64,000 nt of DNA from Tilletia caries (lineage: Eukaryota > Basidiomycota > Exobasidiomycetes > Tilletiales > Tilletiaceae): positions 1,178,001 to 1,242,000 of the forward strand of contig JALUTQ010000037.1 of assembly GCA_032718865.1 (NCBI GenBank). The letters run 5' to 3'. Shown here one piece after another: positions 54,887 through 64,000 of the stretch (positions are counted from its first letter, which is position 1; each line of letters opens with the position of its first letter). The notes under the pieces were generated by a model. It ran no database searches, was not told where the DNA came from, and saw only the letters and a program-made list of their open reading frames with translations. The position numbers and the translations under genes were made by a program.

Positions 54887-55647
54887 TAAGGATGCACTCC
54901 ATCTCCGCTGTTTTGGCGGAGATTATCTCCGTGACCCCTCCCGGAGAGAATCTCCGCGTAGATTATCTCCGCTGCACAAAATCTCCGCGGCCCGGAGATG
55001 AGAAAATCTCCGCGGAGATCTCCTTTCCGCCGTGATGTACAGGGTAGGGAGATGAATCACCGCAGGCCAGAAACGGCGGAGTTGCGGAGTCGAGTTTGAA
55101 AATGTGCATCTCCGCGGCATCTATGGCGTAACTCCGCGTCTCCGCCGATGGACAAGAAACCCTGCCGAGACCCCTTCAGACTACAGGGTCTCAAGGGGTT
55201 TCTCTAATGGGATGGAGTCTCAGATCGGTCTCGGATCGCTCGGCAGGGTCTGAAATCAGAAGAAATCCACCCAACGCCTTGTCTCGTGCATATCAGCCGC
55301 TATGGACACTTCCTATACTGCTTTGAACTGCTTTTGGAACGCTTGAGCTGTGCAAAGATGTGATTCTGACCAAATATTTTACCTATCGGCGGAGACGCGG
55401 AGTTACGCCGTAGATGCCGCGGAGATGGGGTAGGGAGATGCTTTTTCAGAAGCACAAAATTCCTGACGGGGTAGGGAGTTTTTCTATTTCGACTGAAGCC
55501 AATTTCTGTCATCTCCGCGGCCGGAGCTCCGCTCCATCTCCGCCGCTACAGCGGAGAGGAGACGGAGCTCCGAGAAAACGGCACGGAGATGCGGCGGAGA
55601 CAGCGGAAAGGAGATAATCTCCGCGGAGATCTCCGTGTGCATCCTTA
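54887..55647. mobile_element. MITE with TAAGGATGCAC ends and CGGAGAT arrays (hAT-like)
   Basis: The 761-bp element begins TAAGGATGCAC and ends GTGCATCCTTA, flanked by perfect 8-bp direct repeats ATCATAAG (54879-54886 and 55648-55655). Both subterminal regions (about 54900-55060 and 55390-55640) are crowded with CGGAGAT and its inverse ATCTCCG, often as CTCCGCGGAGAT palindromes. The centre is unrelated unique sequence. The 8-bp duplication and an Ac-like TA(A/G)GGATG terminus point to the hAT superfamily. No transposase frame is present. Confidence 0.88.
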
Positions 55648-55655
55648 ATCATAAG

Positions 55656-56480
55656 TAACCTTACTGATATGGAGCACAGAACGGCTTGGAACTGTAGCAT
55701 GAGGTAGTCCTTGGATCCCCCATACTTCTGCTGTAAAGAGGTGTCGCAAAAGAGCGGGTATAGAGAGGGCAAGAGGACCTTGAGGCAAGAAGCGTTTTGA
55801 AAAATGAAATGTGCGAAGGCAGAAACTCCACCCAGAACGCAAAAAGAGGCCAAAAGAAGCTTCTGGAATTGCAGCTCAAAGCGCCGAAGTCCCGAGCTCC
55901 TTCCCTCGTCTGGAGCTTTTCTCATTTCCAGAAAGGAAGAAGGACCTCGCGAGCTCCATGAAAGTTTCTGGGAGCATTCGTATGGTATATGAGGTTTTGG
56001 CTCCAGGAAGTTCCTGGGAATGAGGTGTTTTCCCTCATTTCCAGAAAGTTCCTGGAGCCCCAAAACGACTTTGACTACCCCTATTGGCCGACCCCTCTGA
56101 GTTTCCCACTTTGATCGTCCCAGCAACGTACTCAATAATGCGATCTAAAATTTTGCGTGGAGGTCAAAGACGTCTGTACGCGTACTCATGCGAGATTTGA
56201 AGTCAATTGATGCAGAATTGATGTTGAAATCAAGGGAGGAGCCGTTTTCTTTGGCTTAAAGAGACGAAAAGTGGAAGTCTTTGTGGTTTTAGAGCTCTGA
56301 TTGCTCTAGTGCCGGGGTCGGCCCGTCGACCTAAACCGACCGGGGTCGGCCAATAGACCAATCCGACGGAGAAATGGGAGAAGGCAGAATCAAGGAAGTG
56401 GGGTGGGAGTTAGACCGTTCTATGGCGGAACATAGCAAACGGTACATATTTAATCTAGCAAAATATTGGTCATGTAACTG
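55656..56480. other. Non-coding repeat DNA before the tRNA gene
   Basis: 56081-56357 is bounded by CTATTGGCCGACCCC and its perfect inverse, the same terminal motif as the fold-back element at 47122-48352, but with a different 250-bp interior. The sequence left of it (about 55990-56080) matches 48362-48480 in reverse. No gene was seen. Confidence 0.55.
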
Positions 56481-56566
56481 GCATTAGTAGTTTAGTGGTA
56501 AAATAGGCGCTTGCCATTACATGACACAGTGTGCGCCTGCCGGGAGTTCGATTCTCTCCTAATGCA
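56481..56566 (+). tRNA. tRNA-Gly (anticodon GCC) with a 15-nt intron
   Basis: The acceptor stem GCATTAG pairs perfectly with CTAATGC at 56559-56565, with A as discriminator. The D arm GTTT-AGTGGTA-AAAT fits an A box (TAGTTTAGTGG). The anticodon stem GGCGC/GCGCC is perfect, with the loop TTGCCA followed by an intron of about 15 nt (TTACATGACACAGTG) at the canonical position 37/38. The T arm is GGGAG-TTCGATT-CTCTC with one G-U pair and a good B box. A run of six T follows at about 56571, as expected for Pol III termination. Confidence 0.92.
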
Positions 56567-57577
56567 TTATTTTTTATCTATTTATTTATTTTAATCCGAG
56601 AGTGCTTTTTTGTTATTGCTGTTGGTATTTTTTGGGGGATTTCCGGGGGATTTTTTGGAGTTTTCGAGAGTTTTCCGGGTATTTTTTTAGTATTTTTTTT
56701 GGGCCCCAGCATGATCATCACGATCAGGCTGGAAGTGGGAAAGGGTATCGGAAGAAGCCGGCCTCGCCCTCTGCGCCGCCTGGCTGCTGGGGCGCTGCGG
56801 CCTGCTGACTGCCGTGCTGCTGCCACCTTCTGTTTATGTACCCACCTTTTGTCTTGGGAGGCGCCGATGCGTTTCAGGCACGGGGCAGGGGCGGAGTAGT
56901 CTGAGCCCTGTTCCTGATCCTGATGATGCACCCTGTGATGCTTATTATTGCACAGGCATTTTATTGTGCTCATCCGAAATAGAGGGGCAGGGAGTGGGGA
57001 AGCCAAGGGATGGCCAAGAGAATCCTTGGGTGCTGTTCTGTGTTCGCTGCTCGGCGCTCGCCCTGTTCATCTGCTGGGTCATGGGTGGCTGCTCCTCGAC
57101 GTTGCTCATTTGGTTGGGAAATGCAGCATGTTGAGGCCGCCTCATCGTGCAGTCCAAGCTGGTCTCGTGCCCAGGATTTGCTGCAAAGAAAGCAAGATTT
57201 GGAGTCCCTCTTCGACGCTGAGAGAGGCCGTACTCGGGAGGCGGGAGGAGCAGGAGCGGCGAGGGAGCGGGAGCGGGAGGCGGGCAAAGACTGGTATGCT
57301 GCGAGATGGGCCATGCATTCATTATATGCAGCTGTGCAGCATGCTGCGACTGGCGGTCGGTCAAGATAGACGCGGCTATGTACGGGACAGAAGAAAAGGA
57401 GAGCAAACAGAAAAGTTGAAACCAGCGGGTCAAAGCTCACAACGATCGTCTCGCTCACTCCCACGTCCCAGAGGCAGCCATCTGCGGACTGCAACTGCAT
57501 GCATCTTCTCTCTCACACATACACACACTCGTCACTCTCCCTCTCACACGCTTTCCCAGCACTACTGACCAGTGACG
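56567..57577. other. Intergenic, PKA promoter
   Basis: T-rich sequence after the tRNA, then GC-balanced DNA without a supported frame; 57495-57560 is a CT/CA-rich leader just upstream of the PKA ATG. The overlapping short frames here have no family features. Confidence 0.45.
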
Positions 57578-60573
<2,996 letters not shown>

Positions 60574-61195
60574 GGAATGGGACGGCGACGGCGATGGACG
60601 ACCACCCTGACGACTTTCTACAGCCCGGCAACCACTACAAGTTTCTTTTCTTCACTCTCTCATTGGTCATTTCGGGTTTCGCACAAGGGGTGCGAAAGGG
60701 CGCTGGCCCTTTTTTACAGGACCGGTAGGCTCTCCATCTTCAACTTCAGCTTTTAGTTGTAACTGCTGCTCGGGGTCGGGCGGATGGGGCGTGGGGCCCT
60801 CTCTCAAGAACATGCTGGATCTGCAACAGGGCCCGCCGCATCGCACACCGTTCGCTTTTCTGCAACACACACTTCTGGACCTTCTTTTCTCACGTCAAGC
60901 TCGCACCTCTCATCCTGTCCTGTCCTTTGTCCTGTCCTTTGCCACTCGTCTTCTCTCTGGTCTTCCGCTGCAACTCCCAAAGGGTCTCTTCTGTCATCTT
61001 GTAACCATAAGCCTTCTGCTCGTCGTTTGCATTCGCCCCCCGACTTTGGAGGTGTGCAGATCCGTTGGACGTGTGCCAATCCTGATCGCAGATGTACCGT
61101 CTGGCAAAGAACAAGGATGGAAAACTCCATTGAATTCGGAGTTGCAGAACAGGCAGAAGTACAGTCGTTGGGCCTCGCTTGGCCCCCATGCTTCA
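60574..61195. other. Convergent intergenic region PKA/RPN8
   Basis: The 3' untranslated sequence of both genes probably lies here. No coding frame with recognisable features. Confidence 0.45.
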
Positions 61196-62446
61196 TCAAC
61201 TGCTCGACTTGTCCTTCCCTGACCCAGCTGCGTCCTTCTTATCCGACCCTTCCGCACTCCCACCAGCTGACTTGCCCTTCTGATTCTCCTTTTCAGACTT
61301 GCCAAGCGCGGCTGCTGCGGCTGCGACGCCAGCCTCTGCCTCCTGCGACTCGAGCTTGCGGGTATTGGCGATGAGGTTGTCGAGCGCGATGACGGCCCGA
61401 ATGAGACTGGAGAGATAGACGACCAGAAGCTGGTCGTTGTTGGCCACGCTGAAGCTCCGGACGGTCTCCGGGTTGGTCAGGTTGGGCAACAAGTTGAAGA
61501 TATCTTGCAGGTTGTAGATGATCTGATGGTTGATCGGTAGCGGTGCGGCGATGGTGCCGTCCTCGCCTACCTCCGTCGATGGAGGCTTGATCACCGAGGC
61601 GAGGTAGTCCTTGATCTCGAGTAATCGGGATTGGAGGCCGCGGAGGGAGGCGAGCTGTTGGGAGACTCGGGTGGAGAGGGTGCCGACGGTCGTGGTGTCG
61701 CGGATGTCCCGGAGCAGGTGTTCGACGCCGATTTCCTCGGCTTCTTCGGCTTCGATGACGGAGGGGACGTGCATGAATGTTTTTTGGGTCGCTGTGCCGT
61801 CCTGTTCAATCGCGCGTAGTTTCAAGGCAAACATTCTGATGTCAGCCGGCAAGGGACGCAGGGATGAAAATGAGGAGAGGAGGGGAGAGACGTACATCTT
61901 TGATCTCTTCGACGGCGAAGTAGGCGTCGGTGGGGATGCCGACGTCTCGTTGCCTTGGGTCGACAATGACCATGACTGGTCTTGGGATGAAGCGCTTCAT
62001 GAGCTCGTTTATGTCGAGATCGGATGCTCTCAACCGAGGTCCGGTGTGATACCATCCAACCATCTTCTCCCTAGCTGTTGATGAGGAAAATCAATGACAC
62101 AGTTCAGCAACCAAGCTTCGTCCGTAGACAGCTGCATGGGAGTGAGAAGGAGAGGAAGGCGCCACTCACCATTGACCTTCTTGAACATCTCCATCAAGGA
62201 TTCGATATAGTCATGATCCAAGAACCAGGTCTTCCCATCCCTCTCGTCCTCCTCGAAGGGTACCGCAAAGGAGTTGGCGACATTGACCGAGGTGCCGTTG
62301 TCCTGTCCGAGCAGCACGCCGAGGACGCGCTTACGAGGACCGGATGAGGAGCGTGAGGCGTGGTCGGTTACGGAGAGGAGGACGAGCGGGTGGACGACGA
62401 CGGTGGTGCCTGCGAGCGCGGCTGTTTCTTCTGCTGTCGCTGGCAT
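61196..62446 (-). CDS. RPN8: 26S proteasome regulatory subunit Rpn8 (MPN domain)
   Basis: Non-catalytic MPN-domain subunit of the proteasome lid that pairs with the deubiquitinase Rpn11. Three exons (62446-62170, 62074-61896, 61801-61196) give 353 aa. The MPN domain opens [17 protein letters not shown] and contains [20 protein letters not shown] and [16 protein letters not shown]. The first splice restores [13 protein letters not shown], the diagnostic Rpn8 block where the JAMM histidine pair is missing, as expected. [11 protein letters not shown] and PVMVIVDPR follow, then the C-terminal coiled region ([53 protein letters not shown]). The tail is Lys/Ser/Gly-rich. A copia LTR starts 312 bp upstream of the ATG. 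Confidence 0.96.
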
Positions 62447-62757
62447 CCTGTGCTGAGTGTATGCTGAGTGAATGCTGTTGTTGTTGATGCTGTCCAGATA
62501 TCCACGAGGAGGTCTGAGCGAGGCTTCCCAAGGCAACGCGCAAGTCGGTCGGTGGTCAGTGGGTCGCCGAGCGTGGGAAACTTGCCTGCCTCCACATCGT
62601 GGCTGCCACGTGGCTTCGTTATCTTATCTTATCTCGGACAAACGATCGACAGATAGAGTTTCGGCTTTGGCGTTTGGGGCTTGGGCAGTTGTGAATCGAG
62701 GAGATGCTATGGTCAGCATCACCGTCTCAACACAGTGGCTCCATGACCACTCACCGT

Positions 62758-62958
62758 TGTGACTACGGTAAGGGTATGGAGAGCAGCTGGCTCTCTTGTG
62801 AACGGGTAGAAGACTTATGAGTTGGTTGATTTAGAGAAGAAGAAAAGATCAAAAGAGTGTGTACATAGTCTTCTAGTTTTGGGTGAACTGCCACTTCGAT
62901 GTTCCCACGCATAGCTCCTCCACTTCCTTCCCACGGCCCACGGCTGCCCTAGATCACA
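62758..62958 (-). repeat. 3' LTR of a Ty1/copia element
   Basis: About 201 bp bounded by TGTGACTACGG and CTAGATCACA (TGTGA...TCACA inverted ends). On the minus strand it is preceded by GAGGTGGGAGAG, a polypurine tract, directly downstream of the pol frame. Its outer flank, ACCGT, would be one half of a 5-bp target duplication; the other half is outside the window. Confidence 0.65.
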
Positions 62959-63029
62959 ACTCTCCCACCTCGAAGTCGGCTGAACCCTGATGGTGCCGTA
63001 GTTCCTCGTCTGGCGTTGTGTTGTGGTGC

Positions 63030-64000
63030 CTAGTCGTTGTCATGGTTGTGGTCGCGAGTAAGGTGTAGACGGACTCGTGCGTCGTGCATCTTGGTGCCAG
63101 GCAACACTTTTGTGCAAACGTCGGCAGGATTTTTCGCTCGTATCCACGCGAGATACCGAAAGGTCTCCGTGGTCAACTGCATTCCGAGTCCGATGATATT
63201 GCGTGTCGATGTGCTTGCTCCTCCTATGGTCGTCTGGGTTGTGTGCAAGTGACCTGCAACCATCGTTATCCGTGTACAGCGGTACCGGACCTTCGTGCCA
63301 AAGGCCAAGCTCCCGGTACAACGACCGCAACCATAGACCCTCCCGCATACCCTCGCAGAGAGCCATATATTCTGCCTCGGTGGTGCTGAGCGCAACGGTG
63401 GGTTGGAGTCGCGATGTCCAGGTGATGGGGTTGCCGAAAGCGTAGTAAACAAACCCAGTGGTGGAACGTCGTGTCTGCACATCTCCTGCGTAGTCTGAGT
63501 CACAGAAACCCACCAAGGGGTTTGTGCTCGATGACGATCTTGTGTAAACGAGGGTCCAATCCTTCGTTCTGCGAATGTATCGCAATGTTTGCTGGAGCAA
63601 CGCCTCGTGCTCCTCAGACGGATTCGACTGGAATCGTCCGAGACAACCAGCAGCGAAGATGACGTCGGGTCGCACAGTATGCGCGATCCATTTCACGCTG
63701 CCGGTCCGCTGTGCGTATGAGCGCACCCTGTCCACTTGTGCTGCGGTGTCTTTGGGCGTGCGAGATGGGATGAGAGGCGGCAATGGGCTGGCTGCGTTTG
63801 CGATCTTGGTGACACCAAATCGCTCGAGCATTGCATCGATGTAGGCTGCCTGCGAGAACACCACCTTCCCCTTGATAGGATCGTGGTCGATCTTCATGCC
63901 GAGGAAGTGTGTGACTGGTCCCGAATCCGTGCATTTGAAGGCCTTGTTGATGAACGCCTTGATGGCGGTCATGCTGAAGTCTGTTTTGGTGAAAATGAGC
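63030..64000 (-). pseudogene. Ty1/copia pol, 3' part (RT end and RNase H), cut by the window edge
   Basis: The frame is open from the right edge. It reads KTDFSMTAIKAFINKAF, THFLGMKIDHD, the copia blocks GSVKWIAHTVRPDVIFAAGCLGRF and HEALLQQTLRYIRRTKDWTL, then RNase H: VGFCDSDYAGD, RRSTTGFVYYAFGNPITW, ALSTTEAEYMAL, VPLYTDNDGCRSLAHNP and RRSKHIDTQYH. Near 63150-63180 the frame changes: the expected closing block (NPADVCTKVLPG) is found in the next frame, which ends at 63030. A one-base indel therefore damages the last 40 residues of this copy, or the sequence is wrong there. Confidence 0.85.

Overview
This window is a piece of a fungal nuclear genome, most likely a basidiomycete. The evidence is the density of short GT-AG introns (the usual donor is GTGAGT, typical length 50-130 bp), tightly packed genes on both strands, fungal-type genes (kynurenine 3-monooxygenase, ALG3, SLD2, VPS11, a Zn2Cys6 regulator, PKA, RPN8), and transposons typical of fungi. 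No species is named because nothing in the sequence fixes it.

Layout. Positions 428-23385 are ordinary gene-dense euchromatin: a kynurenine 3-monooxygenase, a secreted PEBP-like protein with a GPI-type tail, ALG3, the replication factor SLD2, VPS11, the E2 subunit of branched-chain ketoacid dehydrogenase, a large Zn-cluster transcription factor with a polyglutamine tract, and an RTA1-like membrane protein. From 23663 to 44081 lies a family of three arrestin-like paralogs (A 23663-25201, B 40594-41905, C 42542-44081), all on the minus strand. B and C are about 640 bp apart. A is cut off from B by about 15 kb of transposons: two different tyrosine-recombinase retrotransposons (DIRS/Ngaro type, 26882-31631 and 32344-37712) in head-to-tail order, a hAT-like MITE (38548-39217) and a Tc1/mariner-like MITE (39362-39837). 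Two small genes follow (a 200-aa protein of unknown function and a secreted GPI-type protein). Then 47.1-56.4 kb is an almost gene-free repeat island: a fold-back element, a short non-autonomous LTR element, a tandem repeat, a second hAT-like MITE copy with its target-site duplication and a matching empty site, and a further 8-bp-TSD MITE full of CGGAGAT motifs. A tRNA-Gly(GCC) gene with a 15-nt intron lies at its right edge. The window closes with a PKA catalytic subunit (57578-60573), the proteasome subunit RPN8 (61196-62446) and the 3' end of a Ty1/copia element whose LTR lies about 310 bp upstream of RPN8.

How things fit together. The host genes are housekeeping genes of unrelated pathways; no metabolic cluster is visible. 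The most interesting content is the mobile DNA. The two tyrosine-recombinase retrotransposons are strongly diverged from each other. They nevertheless share gene order (gag with paired zinc motifs, RT-RNase H, tyrosine recombinase), a RT frame that is +1 relative to gag, and an intron at the same place in RT, just before catalytic motif A. The second element also has an A8 slippery-type junction inside gag, an ATGA stop-start overlap between RT-RNase H and recombinase, and a recombinase linker built of 34-37-codon repeats. It looks inactivated by two in-frame stops and a frameshift.

Exon boundaries were placed by eye from splice signals, reading-frame continuity and family conservation; no database or alignment program was used.
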